Below are positions 47,552 to 56,237 of a stretch of 64,000 nucleotides of DNA, piece after piece (position 1 is the stretch's first letter; the number at the start of each line of letters is the position of its first letter). This DNA comes from JAOAPG01 sp963791575 (GTDB lineage Bacteria > Acidobacteriota > Terriglobia > Terriglobales > Acidobacteriaceae), in contig CAWBSY010000001.1 of assembly GCA_963791575.1 (NCBI GenBank), positions 434,001 through 498,000 of the forward strand. Direction: 5' to 3'. The notes under the pieces are model-generated. The model made no database searches, had not been told where the DNA came from, and worked only from the letters and a program-made list of their open reading frames with translations. The translations under genes were made by a program, and so were the position numbers.

Positions 47552-48091
47552 ATGTCACGAATTGGAAAAAAACCGATCCCGCTCCCTAAGGGAGTGACGT
47601 TCAAGGTTGAAGGCAATACAGTTCGCGTGCAAGGACCGAAGGGCCAAGTTGAGACCCATCTGCCGACGGGCATTCGCATCGAGCAGCAGGATGGTCACTT
47701 GCTCGCGGTTCGCGAAAACGATTCGCAGGCTGCGGTGCATGGACTAGCGCGTGCCTTGGTCAACAATGCCGTCGAAGGTGTAACCAAGGGCTGGACGCGC
47801 GAACTGGAAATCGTCGGTATCGGATATCGCGCGGAAATGAAGGGCAAGAACATGGTTGTGTTCACGCTCGGCTATTCGCATCCGATTGAGTATCCATTGC
47901 CGACTGGAATTGAAGCGGCTGTTGACGCCAAGCTCACGAAACTCAGCGTCACTGGGATTGATCGCCAGAAAGTTGGACAGGTTGCTGCGGAAATGCGCAG
48001 CCTGCGTCCACCGGATCCGTACAAGAATAAGGGCGTGCGGTACGTCGGCGAGAAATTGAAGAAGAAGGTCGGAAAGACCGGGGCGAAGTAG
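47552..48091 (+). CDS. rplF: 50S ribosomal protein L6
   Basis: 179 residues, normal. Two tandem L6 domains near the sarcin-ricin loop: SRIGKKPIPLPKGVTF at the start, the LARALVNNAVEGVTKGW block, and the C-terminal ITVTGIDRQKVGQVAAEMRSLRPPDPYKNKGVRY-type signature (read here from LSVTGIDRQKVGQ). No Shine-Dalgarno is visible, since the ATG directly follows the AGCT-word spacer. Confidence 0.97.
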   Translation: MSRIGKKPIPLPKGVTFKVEGNTVRVQGPKGQVETHLPTGIRIEQQDGHLLAVRENDSQAAVHGLARALVNNAVEGVTKGWTRELEIVGIGYRAEMKGKNMVVFTLGYSHPIEYPLPTGIEAAVDAKLTKLSVTGIDRQKVGQVAAEMRSLRPPDPYKNKGVRYVGEKLKKKVGKTGAK

Positions 48092-48236
48092 CAGTCGTTG
48101 GTCGTCCGTCGTTGGCCGGATTTAGTTTCGGGCGCGCGATGAGATGAGCGATTTTGAGAAATTGAAATTTGAGAAATTAAAAGGTCGAAGGCTGCTGGGT
48201 TCGAATAACGACCACCAGCCAACGACCAAGGACAGA
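48092..48236. repeat. paired inverted element, CAGTCGTTGG type, rplF-rplR
   Basis: Left arm CAGTCGTTGGTCGTCCGTCG, then TTGGC (48092-48116); right arm GCCAACGACCAAGGACAG (48218-48235). About 100 bases lie between, including an AAATTTGAGAAATT word series (48155-48180). The right arm's AAGGA lies eight bases before the rplR ATG and is its probable ribosome binding site. Confidence 0.8.
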
Positions 48237-48240
48237 CCCA

Positions 48241-48609
48241 ATGCTTAACATATCGTCAAAAAATTCGAATCGGCGTCACGTTCATACCCGCATCCGCAAG
48301 AAAGTGATCGGTACTGCCGAACGTCCACGCTTGAATGTTTACCGTTCGTTGAACCACATTTACGTCCAGTTGATCGATGACGCGAATGGCACAACGCTTC
48401 TTGCGGCTCATTCCGCCGAAGGCAAGAAGGGCGAAAAGAAGGCTGTCGGAGGAAACGTTGCAGCCGCCAAGCAGGTCGGTAAGGCGATAGCGGAACGCGC
48501 CAAAGAAAAAGGAATTAGTAAAGTTGTATTCGATCGCGGTGGCTACATTTATCACGGACGCGTCAAGGCTCTGGCCGACGCCGCCCGCGAATCGGGACTG
48601 CAGTTCTAG
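48241..48609 (+). CDS. rplR: 50S ribosomal protein L18
   Basis: 122 residues, normal. L18 binds 5S rRNA with L5. RRHVHTRIRKKVIGTAERPRLNVYRS is the RNA-binding basic part; YVQLIDD, AKQVGKAIAERAKEKGI and VVFDRGGYIYHGRVKALAD complete the fold. The AAGGA site comes from the right arm of the preceding repeat element. Confidence 0.97.
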   Translation: MLNISSKNSNRRHVHTRIRKKVIGTAERPRLNVYRSLNHIYVQLIDDANGTTLLAAHSAEGKKGEKKAVGGNVAAAKQVGKAIAERAKEKGISKVVFDRGGYIYHGRVKALADAARESGLQF

Positions 48610-48666
48610 AGTTTCCAGGCGATTTGTACGTGAGACAGTTTAGAAGCGAGAAACGAGATTTAAAGA

Positions 48667-49176
48667 ATGCCAACAGTCATAAAGAAGCTTGACCCAAATT
48701 CGTTTCAGTTGAAAGACCAAGTGGTTGCCATCAACCGCGTCACCAAGGTCGTCAAAGGCGGAAAGAACATGTCCTTTGCCGCGTTGGTGGTGGTCGGAGA
48801 TCCCACTGCTGCGGTGGTCGGATATGGTTCCGGCAAGGCGAAGGAAGTTCCTCAGGCGATTCGAAAGGGGATTGAATCCGCCAAGAAGAATCTGGTGAAG
48901 GTGCATCTTACCCAGACTTCGATTCCGCACCTCTCGCTAGGACGGTTCGGATCAGGCAAGGTACTGCTTAAGCCTGCTCCGGAAGGTACAGGAGTAATCG
49001 CAGGCGGCGCGGTGCGTGCTGTTATGACCTCGGTGGGTATTCAGAATGTGCTCACGAAATCGATTGGCACAACGAACCCGCATAATGTAATTAAAGCGAC
49101 ATTTGACGCGCTAAAGAGACTGAAGAGTCGCGAAGACGTTGCAACAATGCGCGGCAAAACGTCTGAGGAGTTGTAG
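48667..49176 (+). CDS. rpsE: 30S ribosomal protein S5
   Basis: 169 residues, normal. S5 is at the mRNA entry site and affects accuracy. KDQVVAINRVTKVVKGGKNMSF, the GGRNFGF-like loop, and the C-terminal fold AGGAVRAVMTSVGIQNVLTKSIGT with NPHNVIKATFDALK are canonical. The spectinomycin-contact loop around KVVKGGKN appears wild type. A weak ribosome binding site. Confidence 0.97.
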   Translation: MPTVIKKLDPNSFQLKDQVVAINRVTKVVKGGKNMSFAALVVVGDPTAAVVGYGSGKAKEVPQAIRKGIESAKKNLVKVHLTQTSIPHLSLGRFGSGKVLLKPAPEGTGVIAGGAVRAVMTSVGIQNVLTKSIGTTNPHNVIKATFDALKRLKSREDVATMRGKTSEEL

Positions 49177-49204
49177 CTTTAGGTTCAATCAAGGAATTGT
49201 AATC

Positions 49205-49405
49205 ATGGTAAAGAAATCAAACCCAACCGGCGGCAAGCTTCACCTGAAGTGGGTGCGCTCCGCAATTTGCGCTCCCGTGAAACAGAAGCTCGTAGTGAAG
49301 GGCTTGGGCTTTACGCGGCTGAACCAAGTGATTGAACGTCCGGATAATCCGGCTATTCGTGGCATGGTGGCCAAGATCCCGCACCTGGTCGAGATCGTGC
49401 AGTAA
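49205..49405 (+). CDS. rpmD: 50S ribosomal protein L30
   Basis: 66 residues from the ATG at 49205, which has AAGGA nine bases upstream; the frame is open 22 codons further but overlaps rpsE and looks non-coding. LHLKWVRSAICAPVKQKLVVKGLGFTRLN and the ending IRGMVAKIPHLVEIV are canonical for this small protein. Confidence 0.95.
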   Translation: MVKKSNPTGGKLHLKWVRSAICAPVKQKLVVKGLGFTRLNQVIERPDNPAIRGMVAKIPHLVEIVQ

Positions 49406-49407
49406 GA

Positions 49408-49483
49408 CGCATCAGCTTTAAGCTGTCTTCCCTTTTTCGAAACGGGCGACAAGCTAAGAGCTGATAGCTAACAGCTGAGAGCT
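49408..49483. repeat. AGCT-word spacer, rpmD-rplO
   Basis: CAGCTTTAAGCTGTC (49413-49427) and AAGCTAAGAGCTGATAGCTA then ACAGCTGAGAGCTT (49450-49483), around a CTTTTTCGAAACGGG core. The ends are in opposite orientation, so the whole can fold. Confidence 0.7.
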
Positions 49484-49487
49484 TATT

Positions 49488-49925
49488 ATGAATCTTTCGA
49501 AATTAAGAGCACCGAAGAAGGCAGCGGAAAATAAGAAGCGCGTGGGCCGCGGTATGGGATCCGGCATGGGAAAGACCTCTGCCCGTGGACACAAAGGCCA
49601 GCGCTCCCGCAGCGGTTCCCGAATGATGCGCGGTTTTGAAGGCGGCCAGATGCCTCTGCATCGCCGCATGCCGAAACGCGGCTTCACCAACGTTTTCCGT
49701 CAGGAATTCAACATCGTAAATCTGGACAAGCTGGCTGCAATCGGCGAAAGCACGATTACGCCTGAAGTTTTGCGCAAGGCTGGCGTGATCAGCACCAAGC
49801 ATCCAGTTAAGGTTCTTGGCAATGGCGAGCTCTCGACCGCGCTCACCGTCCACGCCCATAAATTCTCCAAGTCGGCTCAGGAAAAGATCACTGCGGCTGG
49901 CGGTAAATTCGAGGTCCTGCAGTAA
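49488..49925 (+). CDS. rplO: 50S ribosomal protein L15
   Basis: 145 residues, normal. Late-assembly 50S protein. The Gly/Lys/Arg-rich N-terminus (KRVGRGMGSGMGKTSARGHKGQRSRSG) and RGFEGGQMPLHRRMPKRGF are unmistakable; the C-terminal globular part ends GGKFEVLQ. It is followed after one base by secY, as in most bacteria. Confidence 0.97.
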   Translation: MNLSKLRAPKKAAENKKRVGRGMGSGMGKTSARGHKGQRSRSGSRMMRGFEGGQMPLHRRMPKRGFTNVFRQEFNIVNLDKLAAIGESTITPEVLRKAGVISTKHPVKVLGNGELSTALTVHAHKFSKSAQEKITAAGGKFEVLQ

Positions 49926-49926
49926 C

Positions 49927-51312
49927 ATGCTCGAGAAATTTACTAACGTCTTCCGCATTCCGGACCTGCGTAGACGAATCCTGTTCACGCTGGGCTTGCT
50001 GGCGGTGTACCGGCTTGGTGGTCACATCCCCACGCCAGGGGTGAACGCAGACAAACTGCAGCAGTTTTTTGAGAGTCAGCGGGGAAGCTTTCTTGGTTTG
50101 GTGGACATGTTCTCCGGTGGACAGCTCAAGCGGCTGACCATTTTTGCTTTGGGCATCATGCCGTACATCACGGCATCGATCATTCTGCAATTACTGACGG
50201 TTGTCTACGAACCGCTGGCCAAGTTGCAAAAAGAGGGCGAGCTGGGACGGAAGAAAATCACCCAGTGGACGCGGTATCTCACCGTAATTCTCAGCGCAGT
50301 GCAATCCTTTGGAATCGCTATCAGCCTCCAGAAGAATGGCGATTTCGTGGTTCATCCCGGCGCGGGTTTCATTCTGATGACGATGCTGACTCTAACCACG
50401 GGCAGCGCGTTCATTATGTGGTTGGGTGAGCAGATTACGGAACGCGGTGTCGGCAATGGCATGTCACTTCTGATCTTTGCCGGAATTGTTGCCGGTTTGC
50501 CGCGTGGTGTTGCCGATCTTTACGACAAGGTTAGGAATGATGCCTGGGGCAGTTTCACCTTGCCTGCGGTTCTGATCTTGGTCGCGATCATGGTTTTGGT
50601 CGTTGCCTTCATCGTGTACGTAGAGCGCAGCGAACGTAGAATTCCGGTGCAGTATGCGAAGCGAGTTGTCGGACGAAAGGTTATGGGCGGCCAGTCCACC
50701 CACTTGCCTTTGCGCGTCAACGCTGGCGGTGTGATGCCGGTCATTTTCGCGTCGTCAATCTTGACCATGCCGCAGATGCTTGGGCAAGGGTTGAAGGACA
50801 ACCGTTATTTTGGCTGGCTGGTTCATGCCCTCGGTTGGGGCGAACCGCTTTATACCCTCCTGTATGCCGTTGGCATCATCTTTTTCGCCTATTTTTACGT
50901 GTCGATTGTCTTCAACCCAAACGAGGTTGCCGACAATATGCGGAAGTATGGCGGGTTTATTCCCGGCATTCGTCCCGGCAAGCGCACAGCCGACAACATC
51001 AATGAGATTCTGACTCGCATTACTCTGGTGGGCGCGTTGTATCTGATCATCATCTCGTTTATTCCCGAGTGGATGATCGCCGGTATCCACTTGAATCACT
51101 TATACGGTCCGGTGGGCGCGTTCTTTGAACGGCTACCGACCTGGATTACCAATGGTTTAGGTGTCACCTTCTATTTCGGTGGAACGTCGCTCCTAATAGT
51201 CGTTGGCGTGGCGATGGATACAGTGACGCAGATCGAGGCGCAGCTCATCATGCGGCATTATGACGGCTTCACTCCGCGTAGTGGACGCATGCGCGGACGT
51301 CGTACATGGTAG
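49927..51312 (+). CDS. secY: protein translocase subunit SecY
   Basis: 461 residues from the ATG at 49927, immediately after the rplO stop; the frame is open further but overlaps rplO. The channel subunit of the Sec translocon, with ten membrane helices. FRIPDLRRRILFTLGLLAVYRLGGHIPTPG, the plug/TM2 region, GIMPYITASII, the TM5-6 RRIPVQYAKRVVGRK cytosolic loop and the C5 loop (PGIRPGKRTADNINEI) are all standard. Translation is probably coupled to rplO. Confidence 0.97.
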   Translation: MLEKFTNVFRIPDLRRRILFTLGLLAVYRLGGHIPTPGVNADKLQQFFESQRGSFLGLVDMFSGGQLKRLTIFALGIMPYITASIILQLLTVVYEPLAKLQKEGELGRKKITQWTRYLTVILSAVQSFGIAISLQKNGDFVVHPGAGFILMTMLTLTTGSAFIMWLGEQITERGVGNGMSLLIFAGIVAGLPRGVADLYDKVRNDAWGSFTLPAVLILVAIMVLVVAFIVYVERSERRIPVQYAKRVVGRKVMGGQSTHLPLRVNAGGVMPVIFASSILTMPQMLGQGLKDNRYFGWLVHALGWGEPLYTLLYAVGIIFFAYFYVSIVFNPNEVADNMRKYGGFIPGIRPGKRTADNINEILTRITLVGALYLIIISFIPEWMIAGIHLNHLYGPVGAFFERLPTWITNGLGVTFYFGGTSLLIVVGVAMDTVTQIEAQLIMRHYDGFTPRSGRMRGRRTW

Positions 51313-51388
51313 GCGTAGGGACGGAAAACTGTGGTTGGCATGTTGTCAGGTCTTGAAATTGGATCGGGGAGAAGCAAGGGCCAGTTCG

Positions 51389-52108
51389 ATGGCAGAGGAA
51401 GTTTCACGCAACATCGGACCAATCGTCCTGCTGGGGCCTCCTGGAGCTGGCAAAGGCACTCAGTCTAAGCGGATCGTTGAACGCTACAGAATCCCGCAGA
51501 TCTCAACCGGGGATTTGCTGCGAGAGAATGTTCGTTTGGGCACGCTCTTGGGTTTGCAGGCCAAGAACGTGATCGAGCGGGGAGACCTGGTTTCAGACGA
51601 TTTGGTGTGCGATATGGTTGCGCATCGCCTAGTTCTGCCCGATTGCGAGCGCGGGTTTATCTTGGATGGGTTTCCTCGGACCTCTACGCAGGCCGAGTGG
51701 TTGGACGAGTTTTTGAAGCGCGAGTTCTTTGACAAACATAAGCCTGGCAATTGGTTACCGATTGTGATCCGCATCGATGTGGATTATAATAAGTTAGAAC
51801 TTCGGCTTACCGGACGTAGAACTTGTCCCACCTGTGAACGAATCTATAACGTTCACCTTCAGCCACCCCGCGTCGACGAGCTTTGTGACTTCGACGGTAC
51901 CAAGCTGATCATTCGTGATGATGATCAAACAGAAGTGATTCGGGAGCGTCTGCTGACTTATGAACGGCAGACCAAACCTGTGGCGGAATATTACCAGCGC
52001 AAGAATCGTCTGGTTTCGGTGAACGGAGATCAGCCGGTTGGTCGGGTAACGGAACAGATATTTCAGGAGATTGAAAGCCACGCTGCCGCTCCAGCAGATG
52101 GCCGGTAG
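51389..52108 (+). CDS. adk: adenylate kinase with zinc-type LID
   Basis: 239 residues from the ATG at 51389; the longer open frame overlaps secY. Interconverts ATP + AMP and 2 ADP. P-loop GPPGAGKGT (16-24), the NMP-binding IPQISTGDLLRENV and GFILDGFPRT are present. The LID has a metal site of CxxC (TCPTCERIYN) plus a later CDFDG, that is Cys-Cys-Cys-Asp, seen in some zinc-containing adenylate kinases. Standard place between secY and map. Confidence 0.95.
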   Translation: MAEEVSRNIGPIVLLGPPGAGKGTQSKRIVERYRIPQISTGDLLRENVRLGTLLGLQAKNVIERGDLVSDDLVCDMVAHRLVLPDCERGFILDGFPRTSTQAEWLDEFLKREFFDKHKPGNWLPIVIRIDVDYNKLELRLTGRRTCPTCERIYNVHLQPPRVDELCDFDGTKLIIRDDDQTEVIRERLLTYERQTKPVAEYYQRKNRLVSVNGDQPVGRVTEQIFQEIESHAAAPADGR

Positions 52109-52111
52109 AGA

Positions 52112-52864
52112 ATGGCGATAGTTTGTAAATCTACGGCGGAGATTGAAAAGATGCGGCATAGTGGCCGCATTGTCCGCGAAGTGCTCGACTATCTTCGGCC
52201 TTTAGTCGGCCCCGGCGTGAGCACGATGGATATTGAGCGTGCCGCCGAACAGAAGATAAGGGATCTGGGTGCGAAGCCGGCGTTCAAGGGGTATTACGAT
52301 TATCCTTGCGTTCTCTGCACTTCGATTAATGAAGAGATTGTTCATGGCATCCCGTCAGAAAAGCGGTTGCTGAAGCCCGGAGACATTGTTTCCATCGACT
52401 GCGGCGTCGTACTGGACGGCTATTATGGAGATGCCGCCATAACGGTTGCGGTAGATGAGTCGGTTACACCGGAATTGCGCAAGCTGCTCGAAGTGACTGA
52501 GGCTTCGCTGTACAAAGGCATCCAGCAAGTGCTGATTGGGAATTCAATTGGCGATGTGGGAGCCGCGGTGCAGGAACATGTTGAAGCGAATGGCTTCAGT
52601 GTAGTTCGCGAGTTTGTGGGACACGGGATTGGGACCAAGCTGCACGAAGAGCCGCAGGTGCCGAATTTCGGTGCGCGTGGACAAGGCGCGAGATTGCGCG
52701 AGGGCATGGTGCTGGCAATCGAGCCGATGGTGAATTTCGGCAAGCCCGGCACGCGAGTTTTAGAAGACAAGTGGACGGCAGTAACCGCGGACGGAAGTTT
52801 CAGTGCGCACTTTGAACATTGCGTGGCAGTGACAAAAAATGGTCCGATGATTTTGACGCAATAG
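52112..52864 (+). CDS. map: methionine aminopeptidase, type I
   Basis: 250 residues, normal. Removes the initiator methionine. All five metal ligands are in place: two Asp in SIDCGVVLDGYYGDAA, His in GHGIGTKLHEEP, and Glu in AIEPMVN and HFEHCVAVT. Starts three bases after the adk stop. Followed by an AGCT-word spacer and infA. Confidence 0.96.
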   Translation: MAIVCKSTAEIEKMRHSGRIVREVLDYLRPLVGPGVSTMDIERAAEQKIRDLGAKPAFKGYYDYPCVLCTSINEEIVHGIPSEKRLLKPGDIVSIDCGVVLDGYYGDAAITVAVDESVTPELRKLLEVTEASLYKGIQQVLIGNSIGDVGAAVQEHVEANGFSVVREFVGHGIGTKLHEEPQVPNFGARGQGARLREGMVLAIEPMVNFGKPGTRVLEDKWTAVTADGSFSAHFEHCVAVTKNGPMILTQ

Positions 52865-52865
52865 T

Positions 52866-52936
52866 GCAGCTTTCAGCCATCAGCTCTCCGCTCTCAGTTT
52901 CTACTGAAAGCCGAGGGCTGAAAGCTGACAGCTTTT
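52866..52936. repeat. AGCT-word inverted spacer, map-infA
   Basis: Perfect outer arms AGCTTTCAGCC (52868-52878) and GGCTGAAAGCT (52916-52926), with further internal AGCTCTC/CTGAAAG words. It ends just before the AAGGAGA site of infA at 52939. Confidence 0.8.
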
Positions 52937-52948
52937 GTAAGGAGACGA

Positions 52949-53167
52949 ATGAGTAAAGAAGACGCGATTGAGGTAATGGCAGTGGTCGTCGAACCATTGC
53001 CCAATGCCATGTTCAAGGTGGAGCTGGAAAATAAGCACCAGGTGCTCGCCCATGTTTCCGGCAAAATGCGCAAGAACTTTATCCGCATACTGCCCGGAGA
53101 CAAAGTCGCGGTCGAGCTTTCTCCTTACGATCTGAATCGCGGTCGTATCGTTTATCGATATAAATAA
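52949..53167 (+). CDS. infA: translation initiation factor IF-1
   Basis: 72 residues, standard. OB-fold protein that blocks the A-site during initiation. SKEDAIEVMAVVVEPLPNAMF and the highly conserved GKMRKNFIRILPGDKVAVELSPYDL are visible, ending GRIVYRYK. AAGGAGA lies six bases before the ATG. Confidence 0.97.
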   Translation: MSKEDAIEVMAVVVEPLPNAMFKVELENKHQVLAHVSGKMRKNFIRILPGDKVAVELSPYDLNRGRIVYRYK

Positions 53168-53207
53168 TCGTTGGCAGAGCCAATGATGAATTACCAAGGA
53201 CAGGATT

Positions 53208-53321
53208 ATGAAAGTTAGAGCATCGGTAAAGAAAATTTGCGACAAGTGCAAGGTCATCCACCGCAAGGGCGTGGTGCGGGTGATCTGCGAAACCGCCAAA
53301 CACAAGCAACGCCAGGGTTAA
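53208..53321 (+). CDS. rpmJ: 50S ribosomal protein L36, zinc-binding type
   Basis: 37 residues, exactly the family length. The sequence MKVRASVKKICDKCKVIHR is unmistakable. Zinc ligands C11, C14 and C27 are present, with H32 or nearby as the fourth (ETAKHKQRQG). AGGA lies seven bases before the ATG, in ACAGGATT. Normal place between infA and rpsM. Confidence 0.96.
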   Translation: MKVRASVKKICDKCKVIHRKGVVRVICETAKHKQRQG

Positions 53322-53355
53322 GTTTAGAAAGATATAAAAGATATAGAGGAGCACT

Positions 53356-53801
53356 ATGGCACGTATTGCAGGCGTCGATCTTCCCCGTAACAAGCATGTG
53401 AACATCGCGCTGACTTACATTTATGGCATTGGCAATCCGCGCGCTTCCCGCATTCTCGCCAAGGCGAAAGTCGAACCCGTGAAGAAAGTTCAGGATCTCG
53501 GCGAAGACGAAGTGAACCGCATCCGCCAGGTCATCGAGGCGGAAGGCTCGTCGAAGGCGATCTGCGCAAGGAAATTTCGATGAACATCAAGCGGCTCATC
53601 GAAATCGGTTCCTATCGCGGATACCGTCATCGCCGGAATTTGCCGGTTCGCGGACAGCGCACGCACACCAATGCGCGTACCCGCAAAGGACCGCGCAAGG
53701 GCACGATTACGCAGAAGAAGAAAGCTGCGCAAAAACATAAGAACCGTCGTTGGTTATTCGTCGTTAGCTCGTGTAATATCGGCGAACGAAAGGCCGACTA
53801 G
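53356..53801 (+). CDS. rpsM: 30S ribosomal protein S13 (frameshifted)
   Basis: S13 forms bridges to the 50S and contacts P-site tRNA. GAGGAG precedes the ATG. ARIAGVDLPRNKHVNIALTYIYGIG is followed by VEGDLRKEISMNIKRLIEIGSYRGYRHRR and THTNARTRKGPRKG, but the first frame ends at 53583 and the rest is in another; one missing base near 53543 (GG for GGG, giving EAEGLVEGD) fixes it. As read, the protein then runs on to 53801 through a GTCGTTGG repeat. A second missing A in the AAAAA at 53731-53735 would end it at 53740 as KKKAAQKT, 128 residues, which suits the family better. Confidence 0.93.
53743..53776. repeat. partial GTCGTTGG-type element, rpsM-rpsK
   Basis: CCGTCGTTGGTTATTCGTCG, then TTAGCTCGTG. 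Only the left arm type is present. It lies inside the uncorrected end of the rpsM frame. Confidence 0.5.
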
Positions 53802-53817
53802 CCTGAGGATAAAAATT

Positions 53818-54247
53818 ATGGCAAAACCAGCAGCAGCAGGCGGCGCAGCGCCGGAGAAAAAAGGCAAGAAGAAGACGTTCAAGAAGAAAGAGCGCAAGCA
53901 CGTTACCCACGGCATTGCGCACATTCAGGCGTCGTTCAATAACACCATCGTGACCATCGCCGACCAGGCTGGCAACGTGCTTTCCTGGAAGAGTTCCGGT
54001 TCGCTCGGCTTTCGTGGATCGCGCAAAGGCACTCCGTTTGCGGCGCAGCAAGCCGCTTCGAACGCTGCCACCATGGCGCGTGATCACGGTGTGCGCAGCG
54101 TGGAAGTACGCGTCAGCGGCCCCGGTTCCGGACGTGAGTCCGCCATTCGTGCGCTGGCATCTTCCGGTATAGAAGTAAGAAACATCAAAGGACGCGACGC
54201 CGATACCTCACAACGGATGCCGTCCGCCGAAGAGAAGAAGAGTCTAG
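53818..54247 (+). CDS. rpsK: 30S ribosomal protein S11 (C-terminus frameshifted)
   Basis: Forms the platform of the 30S around the E-site codon. The ATG at 53818 has GAGGA upstream. THGIAHIQASFNNTIVTIADQAGNVL and GPGSGRESAIRAL are canonical. As read, the frame continues to 54315 with a nonsense tail after NIKG. Removing one G of GG at 54190-54191 restores IKDATPIPHNGCRPPKRRRV and a stop at 54245-54247, the exact universal ending of S11. Corrected length is 142 residues with an N-terminal Lys/Ala extension of about 15. Confidence 0.95.
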
Positions 54248-54397
54248 GAAAGTTTCGAATTTCCGGTTTCGTTGTCGAGCAGATTGATTGTTCGAAAGCT
54301 GGAACCCGAAACTAGAAACTGAACTTAAAACTAATTTCGTCCGGGACGAAGGGTGAAGCCAAACCTGTAAACCGGTCATCTAATAAGGAGAAGAAAC

Positions 54398-55030
54398 TTG
54401 GCACGATATACTGATCCCGTCTGTCGCCTTTGCCGTCGCGAAGGCATGAAATTATTCTTAAAAGGCACGAGGTGTCATAGCGACAAGTGTGCCATCGAAA
54501 AGCGCAACTTTGCTCCCGGCCAGCATGGCAAAGACCGCAAAGCCAAAATCGTCGGCTACGGCCTGCAATTGCGCGAAAAACAAAAGACCAAGCGCATGTA
54601 TTTCACCCAGGAAGGCCAGTTCCGGAACTATTTCGAGAAGGCTGCCCGCTCAAAGGGCGTTACTGGCGAAATCTTGCTGCAACAACTGGAACGCCGTCTG
54701 GACAACGTTGTGTACCGCCTCGGTTTCGGCATTTCACGCCGCCAGGCCCGCCAGTTGGTGCGCCACGGCCACATCCATGTCAACGGTCAGCAAGGTGAAC
54801 ATTCCGTCGTATCCGGTAAGCGTCGGCGAAGAGATTGCGATTCGCGAGTCGCAGCCTGAAAGCTGCCGATTCTGGAAGCGGCCAAGGATTTTGCCAGCCA
54901 CCAGAATGCGCCAAACTGGCTTGACATTGATCGCGACAATTACAAGGGTCGCGTAGCTGCATTGCCGAAGCGCGAAGATATCAATCTGCCGGTCAACGAG
55001 CAGTTGATCGTCGAGTTGTACAGCAAATAG
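54398..55030 (+). CDS. rpsD: 30S ribosomal protein S4 (two frameshifts)
   Basis: Primary 16S rRNA binder and mRNA-channel protein. TTG start with AAGGAG eight bases upstream. The N-terminal zinc-type cysteines are present (CRLCRREG, CHSDKC), as are RQARQLVRHGHIHVNG of the S4 domain. The first frame leaves the family after HVNGQ (about 54788) and stops at 54859. Dropping one C near 54792 gives KVNIPSYPVSVGEEIAIRES; adding one base in the AAA at 54858-54860 then gives KLPILEAAKDFASHQNAP and the usual ending VNEQLIVELYSK at 55030. Corrected length is 210 residues, the family norm. Confidence 0.93.
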
Positions 55031-55086
55031 TCGTTAGTCGCATGCCGTTGGCGATAGCATAGCTCGACCAACGACCCACGACAGTT
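55028..55086. repeat. paired GTCGTTAG / CCAACGACC element, rpsD-rpoA
   Basis: TAGTCGTTAGTCGCATGCCG, then TTGGC; then CGACCAACGACCCACGACAG. The left arm starts at the rpsD stop codon. Same family as the copies at 41550 and 48092. Confidence 0.65.
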
Positions 55087-55194
55087 TTTCTGGTCCAATA
55101 TTTCGAGCCAGATCAGCCTTTCCTGGCGCTTGACCTGAACCGGACCTGTTCAGGGAGTCAGGACTGAGCCAAACGGCCGAAGGAGAGAAACACA

Positions 55195-56228
55195 ATGTTT
55201 GGAAGGGCTTTCAAAAACCAAAACGTCTCGCAGTCGATACTCAATCCTTAACCGATAAGTACGGCATTTTCTGGGCGCAGCCGTTTGAACGCGGCTTCGG
55301 TACCACCATCGGCAACGCGCTCCGACGCGTAATGCTTTCGTCCATCGAAGGCGCAGCTGTAACCGCGGTGAAAATTGAAGGCGTGCTGCACGAATTCCAG
55401 TCGATTCCCGGCGTGGTAGAAGATGCAACCGACATCATCCTGAACCTGAAGCAGGTTCCGTTCAAGCTGAGCGGCGATGCTCCGAAGGCGATCTATCTTC
55501 GCGCCGACCAGCCGGGCGTGGTTACTTCCGGAATGATCGAAGCGGATGCTGATGTCGAAGTCCTCGACAAGGACGTTTACATCGCGACCGTGAGCGAAGG
55601 CGGCAAGCTCGACATGGAAATGCGCCTCAAGCGCGGTCGCGGTTATGTTTCCGCTGACAAGAACTTCGACGAAGATCTCGGCATCGGATTCATTCCTATC
55701 GATTCCGTTCACTCGCCGGTTCGCAAGTGCAATTACACCGTCGAAGCAGCGCGTCTCGGACAGATCACCGACTACGACAAGCTGACCATCGAAGTCTGGA
55801 CCAATGGCTCGATCACTCCGGCCGATGCAATCGGCTTGGCCGCGAAGCTGGTAAAAGACCACATGAATATCTTCATCAACTTTGAAGAAGATATCGAGAC
55901 CTCGACTTCCAGCGAAGAGCGCAAGCCGGAGATCAAGAACGAGAATCTCAATCGCTCGGTCGAAGAACTCGAACTTTCAGTTCGCAGCTATAACTGCCTG
56001 AAGAACGCGAACATTCAGTCGATCGGCGAGCTGGTCCAGAAGACCGAAGCCGAAATGCTGAAGACCAAGAACTTCGGACGCAAGTCGCTGAACGAGATCA
56101 AAGAGATTCTCGGAACAATGGGTTTGAGTCTCGGCATGAAGATTGACGAGCACGGCAATGCCGTGCCCGGTCCGACTTCAAACCAGATACTGCCGGCATC
56201 GGCATACGGGGATGTTGACGATCTGTAG
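55195..56228 (+). CDS. rpoA: RNA polymerase subunit alpha (N-terminal frameshift)
   Basis: 344 residues when corrected. The ATG at 55195 with AAGGAG upstream opens a frame that stops after 18 codons; one missing T in the TTT at 55198-55200 restores MFWKGFQKPKRLAVD and then SLTDKYGIFWAQPFERGFGTTIGNALRRVMLSS, the universal start. Without the correction only a later ATG (55332) is available, which would remove the dimerisation core. The N-terminal assembly domain, the linker, and the C-terminal domain (LELSVRSYNCLKNANIQSIGELV, GRKSLNEIKEIL), which contacts UP elements and activators, are intact. Confidence 0.95.
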
Positions 56229-56237
56229 AAAGTAACG

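Noticed and set aside
48185..48205. GGGTTCGAAT, resembling a tRNA T-arm
   Set aside because: No acceptor stem, anticodon arm or CCA is found around it; it is in the core of a repeat element. No tRNA was found in the window.
53671..53817. N-terminal extension of S11 upstream of 53818
   Set aside because: It overlaps the rpsM coding end in another frame and the ATG at 53818 has a proper GAGGA site and the expected start.
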